In this document: positions 32,325-41,641 of the stretch, in pieces
Position numbering within the stretch: the stretch's first letter is position 1
How the letters are laid out: the number at the start of each line of letters is the position of its first letter
Assembly: GCF_023017105.1 (NCBI RefSeq)
Contig: NZ_JALKEV010000008.1
Location: forward strand, 155,056-219,055
Source of the DNA: Halalkalibacter sp. APA_J-10(15)
Lineage (GTDB): Bacteria > Bacillota > Bacilli > Bacillales > Bacillaceae_D
Direction of reading: 5' to 3'
DNA: 64,000 bases
The notes under the pieces: model-generated
Told to the model about the DNA's origin: nothing
Database searches by the model: none
What the model saw: the letters and a program-made list of their open reading frames with translations, nothing else
Position numbers and translations under genes: made by a program

Positions 32325-33280
32325 GATTGCTCCTCATTGAAATAGAACAAATCGACTAATAAATCGAGTGCCTCTATAATTCTCGTACCAGGGTTGGAGC
32401 CAAATAAATCATTTGGTAATACATCAACAGCGTTGTTTTGTACTGCGGTTATTTGATTCCAAGCCGCATTTTGCTCCATTTCTTTTATAAAGCCTTCTTT
32501 GACAGCTTCCGAATCGCCATGACTCATTAGTAAAATATAGTGCGGATCAGCTTCAACAATTCGTTCGGTATTTAATTGAGCATATTGAGGAAAGGCTTCT
32601 AAGCTAGGAAAATCACTAGCCACATTATGAGCACCAACTAACTCAAGCATATGACCACTTAGTGAATTAGGTAAGGCGGCCATATATGTACCAGGCGCTC
32701 CGTAAATAAGTAATACACGTATTTCTTCAGTACTTTCTTGTAGTTGAGCGATTTCTGCAACCTTCTCATCGATAGAGTTAATAAGTTCACTTGCTTTACC
32801 TTCTTGTTGAAGCATCTCTCCAAACAGGAGAAGTTGTTCCTGAATATCTGTAACAGATTGGGCATGAGATAAAACCATTTTTGCACCGAGTGATTCAATA
32901 GTTGGGCGATCACCGAGGTTCATTTGAGTATGTCCTATGACGATTTCAGGTTGTACATATGTGACTTTTTCCAGATCTATTTCATGAGTAGAACCAATTT
33001 GCTCAACATCTGTCAGCTCTAGTAGAGACTCAGGTAATAATGCAGTAGGTCTTCCGACAACCTGCCCTCCAAGTGCCGTAATCATATCTAAATCACCGGT
33101 GCTTAACGCAACAATTCGTTCTGGAACACCATTAAAGGAGATCGATTCGTTTGAAAAGTCTGTAATCATATGTGTCACTTCATCACTACGATCTTCTGTT
33201 TCATTTATTTCGACATTGGAGCAGGAGATAATGATTGGTATAAGCATTATTAATAAAACAAAGGTAAGCTGTTCTTTCAT
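32321..33280 (-). CDS. Iron/heme ABC transporter substrate-binding lipoprotein (second system)
   Basis: A 319-residue lipoprotein. The signal peptide ends in the lipobox IIISC. The helical-backbone (cluster A) fold is evident: RIVALSTGDLDMITALGGQVVGRP, the long connecting helix around IQEQLLLFGEMLQ, then VLLIYGAPGTYMAALPNSLSGHMLELVGAHNV. The ribosome site GTAAGGAGGA is strong. It heads an operon of lipoprotein, permease, ATPase and isdG. Upstream lie two Fur boxes and a consensus promoter. Heme is the favoured substrate because of isdG and the facing NEAT operon; this is inference. Confidence 0.87.
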   Translation of the reverse strand: MKEQLTFVLLIMLIPIIISCSNVEINETEDRSDEVTHMITDFSNESISFNGVPERIVALSTGDLDMITALGGQVVGRPTALLPESLLELTDVEQIGSTHEIDLEKVTYVQPEIVIGHTQMNLGDRPTIESLGAKMVLSHAQSVTDIQEQLLLFGEMLQQEGKASELINSIDEKVAEIAQLQESTEEIRVLLIYGAPGTYMAALPNSLSGHMLELVGAHNVASDFPSLEAFPQYAQLNTERIVEADPHYILLMSHGDSEAVKEGFIKEMEQNAAWNQITAVQNNAVDVLPNDLFGSNPGTRIIEALDLLVDLFYFNEEQS

Positions 33281-33305
33281 AGGTGTCCTCCTTACAACAC
33301 TTTAC

Positions 33306-33320
33306 TGATAATGAATATCG
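33306..33320. promoter_or_regulatory. Fur box, proximal to the second heme operon
   Basis: TGATAATGAATATCG matches the Fur core TGATAATNATTATCA at 12 of 14 defined positions. It sits 26 bases upstream of the lipoprotein start, in the transcribed leader. Confidence 0.65.
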
Positions 33321-33333
33321 ATTTCACTATAAA

Positions 33334-33348
33334 TGATAATGAATATCA
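33334..33348. promoter_or_regulatory. Fur box overlapping the -10 of the second heme operon
   Basis: TGATAATGAATATCA matches the Fur core at 13 of 14 defined positions and overlaps the predicted -10 hexamer, a classic repressing position. Confidence 0.75.
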
Positions 33349-33604
33349 CTATTGATGTCAATGATAATTACTAAAATTTTCTTTTAAACCTCCTTTTTCT
33401 ATTAACAAGAAAATGAGTATTACAATGAAAAGTAGACGAGGTGAGTTCTAACGATATGAGTTGAATAATTAAGTTCTATAAATCGATAGGTTGTTAAGTT
33501 GAAAGTCGGATTTATCTACCAAATATATGATTTTTCATACCGATTTTTGATACTGCTCATGTTACGATACTACAAATGGTCTGATGTCATAGGAGGAGAA
33601 ATAG

Positions 33605-35881
33605 ATGGATCAAGTATATTTACTAGAAGGATTGTTTAAACAATCAGAAACAATAGGAAAGGAATATTTACTTTACTTAGATATTGATCGATTATTGGCT
33701 CCGTGCTATGAAGCTGTCTCGAAGCAACCAAGAAAACCACGGTACGGTGGGTGGGAGTCCACGGGTATAAGTGGGCATTCAGTTGGTCATTGGTTATCAG
33801 CTATGGGGCAAATGTATGAGGCTACGAAGGATGAGTCTCTAAAAGATAAAGTTATGTATACGATTGATGAACTTGCTCTTATTCAAAGTTATGATACAGA
33901 TGGTTATGTAGGAGGGTTTCCACGAAAATGCTTTGATCTGACGTTTTCAGGCGACTTTGAAGTAGAGAATTTCAGTTTAGCTGGTCAATGGGTGCCTTGG
34001 TATAGTTTACATAAATTGTTTGCTGGATGCATTGATGTTTATCGCTTAATGGGGTTGAACAAGGCTCTTGAAGTAGTAGTAACGTTAGCGAATTGGGCAA
34101 AAAAAGGCACTGATTTATTAACAGATGAACAATTTCAACGAATGCTAATATGTGAACATGGTGGAATGAATGAAGCGATGGCAGACTTGTATGACATAAC
34201 AGGTAACAAAGACTTTCTTGAATTAGCGATTCGATTTTGCCATGAAGAGGTTCTAGAACCGTTGGCACAACGAATAGATCAATTGGAGGGTAAGCACGCT
34301 AATACACAAATCCCGAAAGTAATCGGAGCTGCTAAATTGTATAATTTGACAGGCGAAAAAAAATATAAGGATATGGCTATATTCTTTTGGAATGAAGTAA
34401 CCACACATCGTTCATATGTCATTGGTGGTAATAGTATTAATGAGCACTTTGGGCCGTTAAATAGTGAAAAATTAGGCGTTCAATCAGCAGAAACGTGTAA
34501 CACGTACAATATGCTCAAACTAACAGAGCTGTTATTTGGATGGGATCAAAAAAGTGAGTACTTTGATTTTTATGAAAAAGCATTATATAACCATATATTA
34601 GCGTCACAAGACCCCGATAGCGGGATGAAAACATACTTTGTTTCAACTCAACCAGGACATTTCAAAGTATATTGCTCTGCTGAGAATTCATTTTGGTGCT
34701 GTACTGGGACAGGAATGGAGAACCCAGCTAGATATTCTAGGGGGATATACTATTCAGATCAAAACAATTTGTTTGTCAACCTGTTTATTTCGTCTCGCTT
34801 TAAGTCTGAGTCTAATTCCATTTCAATTAAGCAAGAAACTGAGTTTCCGCTTTCAGATCGTGCTAACCTCTTCATCGAACATACACCCGTAGATGAATGG
34901 AACTTACATATTCGTGTTCCGTATTGGGTGAATGGTCAAGTCATTGTCGATGTCAATGGTCAAAAAGAGGATGTAGCTATTTTAGATTCGGGATACATTT
35001 GCATTCGACGTAAATGGAAGCAAGGTGATAAGGTAACTGTTCAATTGCCGATGAACTTACATATGTACGTAGCAAAGGATGATCAGAACAAGATTGGTTT
35101 TATGTATGGACCAATCGTTTTAGCAGGCGCTTTAGGAAAGGAACAGTTTCCTAAAACAGATATATTAGAAAACCACTTGTCGCTTAATAATCATCCGTTA
35201 ATAGATGTTCCAACACTAGTAACAGAACGTGATCAAATTCTTGATCAAATCTATTTAATTGATGAGAAGTCATTAACCTTTGAAACAGAAGAGATTGGAC
35301 AACCCGGTCAAAAGAAATTAAAGCTGATCCCATTTTATCAATTACATCACCAGAGATATACATTATATTGGCATGTAATGAATGAGGCTTCCTACAATCA
35401 TTTTATTGACGATGAAAAAGAAACGCTCAAGAAATTGAGAGAACGGACGATAGATGAAGTACAACCGCATGAACAGCAACCAGAAGTTGAACACCAGTTA
35501 AAGAAACATAATTCTCGTTCGGGCTACTTTAATGTCATGCAAAAAGGTTGGCGTGATTGCTATGCTGGAGGATATTTCAGTTATGAGCTAAAAGTATCTC
35601 CTAATGAAAAAATGGCTTTACAAGTCATGTATGTTAATAATGAATCGCGCATCCATATAGATGGGGGCTGGTATAAACGTCAATTTACAATTGAAATTGA
35701 TGGCACGACTCTTTCAGAGATTAAAATAAATAACTCAGAAAATGATGAGAAATTATTTGTAGAGGAAAGTTTAATCCCGTTTGAACTCACAAAAGGGAAA
35801 GAAACAATTGAAGTAAAATTTACAACCGATGAAACAGAAGCTACTGGACGTATTTATGAAGTTAGAACAGTTCGTAGTTAA
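33605..35881 (+). CDS. Glycoside hydrolase family 127 (beta-L-arabinofuranosidase-like)
   Basis: A 758-residue (alpha/alpha)6-barrel enzyme formerly classed DUF1680. The zinc-thiolate site of the family is readable: Glu296-x-Cys298 (QSAETCNTYNMLKLTE) and Cys365-Cys366 (FWCCTGTGMEN), the first of the Cys pair being the likely nucleophile by comparison with Bifidobacterium HypBA1. The N-terminal GGWESTGISGHSVGHWLSA motif is also typical. A C-terminal beta region completes the protein. No signal peptide is present, so it works on imported beta-L-arabinofuranosides or related GH146-type substrates. The ribosome site is TAGGAGGAG. It ends at a terminator before a convergent AraC regulator. Confidence 0.88.
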   Translation: MDQVYLLEGLFKQSETIGKEYLLYLDIDRLLAPCYEAVSKQPRKPRYGGWESTGISGHSVGHWLSAMGQMYEATKDESLKDKVMYTIDELALIQSYDTDGYVGGFPRKCFDLTFSGDFEVENFSLAGQWVPWYSLHKLFAGCIDVYRLMGLNKALEVVVTLANWAKKGTDLLTDEQFQRMLICEHGGMNEAMADLYDITGNKDFLELAIRFCHEEVLEPLAQRIDQLEGKHANTQIPKVIGAAKLYNLTGEKKYKDMAIFFWNEVTTHRSYVIGGNSINEHFGPLNSEKLGVQSAETCNTYNMLKLTELLFGWDQKSEYFDFYEKALYNHILASQDPDSGMKTYFVSTQPGHFKVYCSAENSFWCCTGTGMENPARYSRGIYYSDQNNLFVNLFISSRFKSESNSISIKQETEFPLSDRANLFIEHTPVDEWNLHIRVPYWVNGQVIVDVNGQKEDVAILDSGYICIRRKWKQGDKVTVQLPMNLHMYVAKDDQNKIGFMYGPIVLAGALGKEQFPKTDILENHLSLNNHPLIDVPTLVTERDQILDQIYLIDEKSLTFETEEIGQPGQKKLKLIPFYQLHHQRYTLYWHVMNEASYNHFIDDEKETLKKLRERTIDEVQPHEQQPEVEHQLKKHNSRSGYFNVMQKGWRDCYAGGYFSYELKVSPNEKMALQVMYVNNESRIHIDGGWYKRQFTIEIDGTTLSEIKINNSENDEKLFVEESLIPFELTKGKETIEVKFTTDETEATGRIYEVRTVRS

Positions 35882-35887
35882 ATGTTT

Positions 35888-35917
35888 AGAGGTGCTCACA
35901 TTACGGGCACCTCTTTT
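35888..35917. terminator. Terminator of the GH127 gene
   Basis: AGAGGTGC (35888-35895) pairs with GCACCTCT (35907-35914), then TTTT-rich sequence. It lies between the convergent GH127 and AraC genes. Confidence 0.7.
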
Positions 35918-35930
35918 CGGTTCGATGCAG

Positions 35931-36833
35931 TTAAACATTATTCATTGGCATACGAAAATACGCTTTTCGAAATTCAGTAGGGGTCATCTGCTCGTATTTT
36001 TTAAATAATCGCATAAAATACTTCTCGTCATTTAGACCTAGGGTGATAGCGATTCCTTTAACGGTTACATTAGTATTCATGAGAAGTTCTTTAGCTTTAG
36101 AAATCTTCATTCGATGAATGTATTCTTGAATGTTATAACCGGTTGCCTGTTTAAAGATGCGAGATAAATAGTCACTATTATATTGGAATTCCTCGGCTAT
36201 CATCGTTACGGAGACTTTCTTGAATACGTGAATTCGAATCCACTCTTTTATCATTTCTACTTTTCGCTCAGCTGCTGTATCCAATAAAACCGTTTTATAA
36301 TGATAGATCGTTTGTTCAGATATTTCAATGAGTAGTGAAGTGGCTAAATAGTGTGTATTATACGTATTGTAGTAATTAGCTTTCACAACATCAAATAATT
36401 GCTTACACAAAATATGAATTCGTTCAACTTCGCGAGGCTTAGTATGGATTGGTAATAAAACAGTTGAACACGAATGATTATTAATGGGTATCAGATTTGA
36501 ACGCATGGATGTTACTTCACTATCCATCATTTTACGTGTGAGTAATGAATAGTTGTTAGGAAATGTGAAATGAAACCAATAATAGGAAGTGCCTATTGGT
36601 GAAGGGTTAAATCCTACATGAAGCTGTCCAGGAACTAAAAAAAGGATTTCCCCAGGTAAGACGGTGTACCGTTGATCATTCTGTTCAATGTAAAGCGTTT
36701 CATTCAAATTTATAATGACAACAAATATATCAATATTGCGTTTCATATGGGTCCAATTCTCCGTCGTAATAAATTGACCTCCAGAATGAAAGTTGATTGG
36801 CTGTTCAACGGACGATTTAATGAATTCGTTCAT
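35931..36833 (-). CDS. AraC family transcriptional regulator (sugar-locus)
   Basis: A 300-residue regulator. The N-terminal half is cupin-like (YTVLPGEILFLVPGQLHVGF). The C-terminal 100 residues carry the two AraC helix-turn-helix motifs (VSVTMIAEEFQYNSDYLSRIFKQATGYNIQEYIHRMKISKAKELL and VKGIAITLGLNDEKYFMRLFKKYEQMTPTEFRK). I placed the start at the ATG at 36833, six bases after a GAGGAGG site; an upstream in-frame ATG at 36848 would put that site inside the coding region. It is divergent from the sugar importer, which it probably controls. Confidence 0.85.
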   Translation of the reverse strand: MNEFIKSSVEQPINFHSGGQFITTENWTHMKRNIDIFVVIINLNETLYIEQNDQRYTVLPGEILFLVPGQLHVGFNPSPIGTSYYWFHFTFPNNYSLLTRKMMDSEVTSMRSNLIPINNHSCSTVLLPIHTKPREVERIHILCKQLFDVVKANYYNTYNTHYLATSLLIEISEQTIYHYKTVLLDTAAERKVEMIKEWIRIHVFKKVSVTMIAEEFQYNSDYLSRIFKQATGYNIQEYIHRMKISKAKELLMNTNVTVKGIAITLGLNDEKYFMRLFKKYEQMTPTEFRKAYFRMPMNNV

Positions 36834-36981
36834 CTTCATCCTCCTCATTGGTATAGTGAATTCAGTCGGATTAATCTACCCTTTATAAATAATTCGCTAC
36901 CGACAAATCCAATTCCTTTCTATAAGATAAATTTATACACACATTAATCAAAATCAAATAACAAATATGAATTTCAAATTA

Positions 36982-36995
36982 TGTAAGCGTATTCT
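36982..36995 (+). promoter_or_regulatory. Candidate cre site before the sugar ABC importer
   Basis: TGTAAGCGTATTCT agrees with the cre consensus at 12 of 14 positions. It is about 100 bases upstream of the binding-protein start, in the divergent promoter region. Confidence 0.4.
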
Positions 36996-37094
36996 TTTTG
37001 TTTATTTGATTGATAAGAAGGGGGGTTTTCATTTAATTCCGCTTTAAAATCATGATGATTGAAGTTTAAATTTGAATTCATTGGGGGGAATCAG

Positions 37095-38705
37095 ATGAAA
37101 AAGTTCAGTTTGATCGTTTTCATATGCAGTTTGATGGTCATCTTGTTTACTGGTTGTAGCAATAATGAAACAAACCAAGAGGAGGCCGAAGACGGAGTTG
37201 TTCATTTGACTGGTATTATTTTGAAACATCCGCTCACGAAAGATGTTAACGATATTGAATGGCTTAAAGAGGCTGAAGATAGAGCTGGTGTCTCAATTGA
37301 ATGGGAAGAGGTCACGGCTGATTGGGATCAGAAAAAGGGAGCGATGTTGGCTGGGAGTGACATACCTGATTTAATTGTGGGGCCTAATGCGATAACAGAT
37401 GCTGATTTCGCTCGATTTACTGGGTTATTTCAAGATTTAACAGAATTGATTGATGACCACGCACCAAACGTTCAAAAAATGTTTGATGAGAAACCTGAGA
37501 CAAAAATTATTGCTACCCAATTGGATGAAAACATTTATGGTTTACCTAAATATCAACGTTTTTGGCCAGATACGGGTACGAGACAATTTATTAATCAAGA
37601 ATGGCTCGACAATCTAGGATTAGACATGCCAACCAATTGGGATGAACTTCATGAAGTGTTACTTGCTTTTAAAGAGCAAGATGCCAACGGTAGTGGTAAT
37701 CCTAATGATGAAATTCCAATGGATTTTGCTCCTGTTGGAACAGGGGGCTTCGGTTTCTTCCATCCAACTGTTTTACTAGGCAGTACAGGAATGACGATCT
37801 CTGGTGGTGGAGGTCAAGGGTATTTCGTGGAAGATTCTGAAGTGAAGAACTTTTTTGTTGATGAGCGCTATAAGGAGCATGTTCAATTTTTGAACCGCTT
37901 ATGGGCAGATGGGTTAATTAATTCTGAAGTATTTACTCAAGAGTATACAACTTACCAATCATTAGGTCGAGGTGATGGATCGACTGCGAAGGTAGGTTTT
38001 ACATTTGGCTGGGAAAAAACAGATCGATTTGGGAATGAATTAGCGTCCCAGTATACGTCGATGCCACAAATTGCAGCATCAGCAAATCAAACAGAAGATC
38101 TTTCATGGACATATGATTATAACGAGTTAAATTATGGCGTTAACATGGTGCAAATGTCTTCAGCAACTGAAAATAAAGAAGCTGCTATGAGATTTATTAA
38201 TGAATTATATGATCCCGAAGTTAGTATGCAAGTATTATTTGGATCGCTTGGAACGAACATTGAAGATAATGGAGATGGCTCTTACACTGTACTTCCTCCA
38301 GAAGATGAGCAAATGGATCCTGGAACGTGGAAATGGACGACAACCTGGGCAGATAATGGCCCAATGTATATCTCCGATTCTCTCGATTTAATATTGGGAG
38401 AAGATATGCAAGATGTTTTAGGACAAACGGAACCTCTTAATGATGTATTATCAAATATTGATACTTTGACTGATGTGTATCCAGGAATTTTCATTAAGTA
38501 TAGCGATGAAGATAATAATCAAATGAGTTTAATTAATACTGACTTTATGAACTTAGCAATGGCCAAATATTCACAGTGGATCACAGAAGGTGGCATTGAA
38601 AATGAATGGGATGCTTACGTTGCGGAAATAGAAAGAATCGGACTGCAAACAAACCTCGACATTATGCAACGCTATTACGATGACTACGTTCAATCAATAG
38701 AATAG
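37095..38705 (+). CDS. Sugar ABC transporter substrate-binding lipoprotein
   Basis: A 536-residue CUT1-type binding protein of the large LplA/YtcQ class. The signal peptide ends in the lipobox LFTGC. The ATG at 37095 follows a TGGGGGGAA ribosome site; the frame opens 36 bases earlier but has no usable site there. The mature protein begins with an acidic stretch, then VVHLTGIILKHPLTKDVNDIEWLKEAEDRAGVSIEWEE, typical of this group. It is followed by two permease genes and preceded by a divergent AraC regulator. Linkage with GH127 suggests arabinose-containing oligosaccharides as ligand. This is inference. Confidence 0.87.
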   Translation: MKKFSLIVFICSLMVILFTGCSNNETNQEEAEDGVVHLTGIILKHPLTKDVNDIEWLKEAEDRAGVSIEWEEVTADWDQKKGAMLAGSDIPDLIVGPNAITDADFARFTGLFQDLTELIDDHAPNVQKMFDEKPETKIIATQLDENIYGLPKYQRFWPDTGTRQFINQEWLDNLGLDMPTNWDELHEVLLAFKEQDANGSGNPNDEIPMDFAPVGTGGFGFFHPTVLLGSTGMTISGGGGQGYFVEDSEVKNFFVDERYKEHVQFLNRLWADGLINSEVFTQEYTTYQSLGRGDGSTAKVGFTFGWEKTDRFGNELASQYTSMPQIAASANQTEDLSWTYDYNELNYGVNMVQMSSATENKEAAMRFINELYDPEVSMQVLFGSLGTNIEDNGDGSYTVLPPEDEQMDPGTWKWTTTWADNGPMYISDSLDLILGEDMQDVLGQTEPLNDVLSNIDTLTDVYPGIFIKYSDEDNNQMSLINTDFMNLAMAKYSQWITEGGIENEWDAYVAEIERIGLQTNLDIMQRYYDDYVQSIE

Positions 38706-38758
38706 GAAACTATGTGGGGGGTTCATATACTAGACCCTCCAAAAAAGGGGAGTTGTTC

Positions 38759-39727
38759 ATGGCTCTGATTCAAACGAATAGGAATACCACTCAGTCAACG
38801 GCACAAGTTGAACTTAATAAAAAGCCAACCGTTTTTAACACGTTTAAACGTGATTATCAGCTTTGGTTACTCCTACTTCCAGCTGTTCTGTGTGTGATCA
38901 TCTTTAACTACGTACCCATGTATGGAATCCAGTTAGCTTTTCGTGAGTATGACTTTGCTGCTGGGCTAACAGGTGGAGAATTCGTTGGTTTTAAATATTT
39001 CCAGCAGTTTATAGACAGTCATCTATTTACTGATTTAATCAGAAACACAATCGTTATTAGCCTGACGACGATACTTGTCGGTTTTCCTGCACCAATTATT
39101 TTGGCTTTATTAATTAATCAGATTCGCTTTAAACGTACAAAGAAACTATTACAAACAACGGTCTATTTGCCACACTTTATTTCGATAGTCGTTATTGTCG
39201 GGATGATTAATGTATTATTGTCTCCTAATTCAGGTGTTGTTGGACACTTTATGAGTGCTATAGGATTAGGTCACATTAATTTGCTTGCTTCTACCCAAAC
39301 ATTCGTACCTGTCTACGTATTATCCGATGTATGGCAACATGTTGGATGGAATAGCATCATTTACTTGGCTGCTTTAGCTAGTGTTGATCCACAATTATAC
39401 GACTCTGCCAAAATGGACGGAGCAAGTAGGTGGCAAATCATAAGAAATGTAGAGTTACCAGCGATTGTTCCAACAATCATCATTTTACTCATTTTAAATA
39501 TGGGGACGATTATTAGTACTGGCTTCGAGAAGATTTATTTAATGCAAAACCCATTAAACCTTCCTGTTTCAGAAGTAATAGAAACATACGTTTACAAAGT
39601 AGGGATCATGTCAAGTCAGTTTAGTTATGCTGCAGCCATTGGTCTATTTAATACGGTCATTAATTTTTCGCTGCTTGTTCTAATGAATTATATCGCCAAT
39701 CGTACATCGAAAATAAGTTTATGGTGA
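38759..39727 (+). CDS. Sugar ABC transporter permease (LplB/UgpA-like)
   Basis: A 322-residue inner-membrane permease with six predicted helices. The EAA-type cytoplasmic loop, which contacts the ATPase, is DPQLYDSAKMDGASRWQIIRNVELPAI near residue 225. The ATG at 38759 is chosen because AAGGGGAG precedes it by 7 bases; the frame can be read from a GTG 45 bases upstream. It pairs with the next gene as heterodimeric permease. No ATPase gene accompanies them, so a shared MsmX-type ATPase elsewhere is expected. Confidence 0.88.
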   Translation: MALIQTNRNTTQSTAQVELNKKPTVFNTFKRDYQLWLLLLPAVLCVIIFNYVPMYGIQLAFREYDFAAGLTGGEFVGFKYFQQFIDSHLFTDLIRNTIVISLTTILVGFPAPIILALLINQIRFKRTKKLLQTTVYLPHFISIVVIVGMINVLLSPNSGVVGHFMSAIGLGHINLLASTQTFVPVYVLSDVWQHVGWNSIIYLAALASVDPQLYDSAKMDGASRWQIIRNVELPAIVPTIIILLILNMGTIISTGFEKIYLMQNPLNLPVSEVIETYVYKVGIMSSQFSYAAAIGLFNTVINFSLLVLMNYIANRTSKISLW

Positions 39728-39747
39728 TTTAACAGGAGGTTTTTACG

Positions 39748-40647
39748 ATGGGGAAATTCAAATATGAGAAACGATCTGATTTACTTTTTGATATAATGGT
39801 TTATGTGATATGTGTACTTGTTTTTCTAGTCGTTGCTTATCCTCTATACTTTGTCGTCATTGCTTCTGTCAGTGATTCAACACTCGTTTCAACCGGGCAA
39901 GTTCTACTATTCCCTAAAGGTATTAGTTTATTTGGTTATCAAGAAATATTTTCTGATTCTCGTATATGGACTGGGTATAAAAATACGATTATCTATGCTA
40001 CGTTAGGGACACTTATTAGTTTAATATTTACTTTACCAGCTGCATATGTGTTATCACGTTATGAATTTAAAGCACGGCGGTTTTTTATGTTTTTCTTTGT
40101 CTTTACAATGTTTTTCAATGGTGGCTTAATCCCAACCTATTTGTTAATGAGAGATTTAAACTTAGTGAATACGATGTGGGTTTTTATTTTTAATCCTGCG
40201 ACTGTTAATATATTTAATTTAATTATTACAAGGACTTTTTTTGAACATACGATTCCAAAAGAAATGCATGAAGCAGCATCGATTGATGGCTGTAATCATT
40301 TTCGCTTCTTCATAAGTATTGTTCTACCTTTATCAAAGGCAGTTATTTCAGTAATTGGTTTATATTATTTAGTGTTCCACTGGAATAACTTTTTTACTGG
40401 TTTAATTTATGTACGTGATTACAGTTTACAGCCTTTACAAATTGTATTAAGGGATATATTGATCTCTAATCAAGTTTTTGCTGAAGGAGCTGGTAGCGGT
40501 GGAACAGCAGGAGGGTATGCCCAAAGATACGCTGATCAGATTAAATATGGTGTTATTATTGTTTCAACCTTACCTGTATTAATTATTTATCCTTTTATAC
40601 AAAAATATTTTGAAAAAGGTGTAATGATTGGATCAGTTAAAGGATAG
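39748..40647 (+). CDS. Sugar ABC transporter permease (LplC/YtcP-like)
   Basis: A 299-residue permease of the MalG class with six membrane helices. Its EAA loop is IPKEMHEAASIDGCNHFRFFISIVLPLSKA near residue 170. The C-terminus KYFEKGVMIGSVKG is characteristic of the LplC/YtcP group that accompanies large binding proteins. It starts 20 bases after the first permease with an AGGAGG site, and an intrinsic terminator follows. It completes the importer apart from the missing ATPase. Confidence 0.88.
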   Translation: MGKFKYEKRSDLLFDIMVYVICVLVFLVVAYPLYFVVIASVSDSTLVSTGQVLLFPKGISLFGYQEIFSDSRIWTGYKNTIIYATLGTLISLIFTLPAAYVLSRYEFKARRFFMFFFVFTMFFNGGLIPTYLLMRDLNLVNTMWVFIFNPATVNIFNLIITRTFFEHTIPKEMHEAASIDGCNHFRFFISIVLPLSKAVISVIGLYYLVFHWNNFFTGLIYVRDYSLQPLQIVLRDILISNQVFAEGAGSGGTAGGYAQRYADQIKYGVIIVSTLPVLIIYPFIQKYFEKGVMIGSVKG

Positions 40648-40669
40648 AATATGTGAAGTTGTATGAAGA

Positions 40670-40714
40670 AGCAGCTCAACACGGGAATTCGCTGTTATTG
40701 TTGAGCTGCTTTTA
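40670..40714 (+). terminator. Terminator of the sugar importer operon
   Basis: AGCAGCTCAAC (40670-40680) pairs with GTTGAGCTGCT (40700-40710), followed by TTTT. It lies between the importer and the convergent YesL-like gene. Confidence 0.8.
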
Positions 40715-40744
40715 ATTATGTCTAAATTTAAGTGGTGAATGTTT

Positions 40745-41359
40745 TTATGCTGGCTGCTTGTTATGTGGAAATGATAAAGAGGCAATTTTCATAATGAGCA
40801 GGGCCATTAAACTGACACCGAATACCGGAATTAATCCTGGTATTTTTAAAAATAAAAAGAATATCGCTGCAACACCCAAGAGTAACATAATAGAGTGTAG
40901 GGGGCGTCCAATTGTAATAAAAACAGCATATTGGAAATATCTCCACACTTTTAAATCATAATGAATGAGAACTGGAAAAATCATTAGTGCACTTAATGAA
41001 AAAATTAAACAAATTAATAAAGTAATAACAGTCAATGATAAATGAAAAAATGTATAATCGAGTTGTTGCAATATATATAGGTTAACAAATAAGAGTATAC
41101 CTACGAAAGAAAAGATGTAACCAATTAAGTTTGCTCGAAGGAATTCTTTTTTAAATGAGTGTAGAAATGGTTTAAAAATAGCACTTTGATCAGTTTTTAA
41201 TATAAAATCTCTAGTAACAGAAAACAGTGCTGCGGTTGCAGGGAAGATCGTAATAACGACGAGACCTAATACAGTGAATAAAAGCCACAATATGTTGAGA
41301 AGAAAAAGGTTGAGTGCCATATTACCTAAACGAATGTACCATTCTGAAACCCCTTTCAA
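40745..41359 (-). CDS. YesL-like membrane protein (DUF624)
   Basis: A 204-residue polytopic membrane protein of the YesL/DUF624 family, with about five to six hydrophobic helices. I place the start at the TTG at 41359 because GGAGGTG lies just upstream; the longer frame to 41437 would add a non-family N-terminus. The characteristic opening KGVSEWYIRLGNMALNLFLLNILWLL matches other family members. YesL proteins are common in Firmicute glycan-import loci, but their function is unknown. It is convergent with the sugar importer. Confidence 0.8.
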   Translation of the reverse strand: MKGVSEWYIRLGNMALNLFLLNILWLLFTVLGLVVITIFPATAALFSVTRDFILKTDQSAIFKPFLHSFKKEFLRANLIGYIFSFVGILLFVNLYILQQLDYTFFHLSLTVITLLICLIFSLSALMIFPVLIHYDLKVWRYFQYAVFITIGRPLHSIMLLLGVAAIFFLFLKIPGLIPVFGVSLMALLIMKIASLSFPHNKQPA

Positions 41360-41539
41360 AAAAACACCTCCATAAAAAAGTTCGTATGTATATTTTACGA
41401 AATAGTAATAGAAATGTAAATTGATTTTTTGTAACATTACAATTCAATTTATAAGTCGTTTCATGCCAGTATAAACAGTAAATTGTGTTGCTATTGATGA
41501 AACAGAAATCTTGTTTGAAATGATGCATGTAATCATTAC

Positions 41540-41559
41540 ATATGACATTTGTCATATGT
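41540..41559. promoter_or_regulatory. Palindrome upstream of des (candidate DesR operator)
   Basis: CATATGACA-TT-TGTCATATG is a perfect 20-bp palindrome about 80 bases before the desaturase start. It is followed by TTTGAC, a possible -35. Since DesR activates des in B. subtilis by binding upstream of the promoter, this is the natural candidate site. Confidence 0.6.
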
Positions 41560-41641
41560 ATCCTTTGACGTTCATGACTTCTTATGTTTTGGGTTATCCT
41601 TTAAAATGTAGTAAAAGTACTCGTTTTAGGGAGGCGTCAAT

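Larger units (their letters stand above)
33281..33604. promoter_or_regulatory. Divergent intergenic region with Fur-controlled promoter
   Basis: On the minus strand TTGACA (33356-33361), 17 bases and TATCAT (33333-33338) form a near-consensus promoter for the second heme operon. Two Fur boxes overlap or follow it. No gene is seen in the gap; its right part is the upstream region of the GH127 gene. Confidence 0.7.

Noticed and set aside
40758-40961. Plus-strand ORFs opposite the YesL-like gene
   Set aside because: The minus-strand frame has a TTG start with a strong ribosome site, clear membrane helices and YesL-like opening; the plus-strand frames are shadows.
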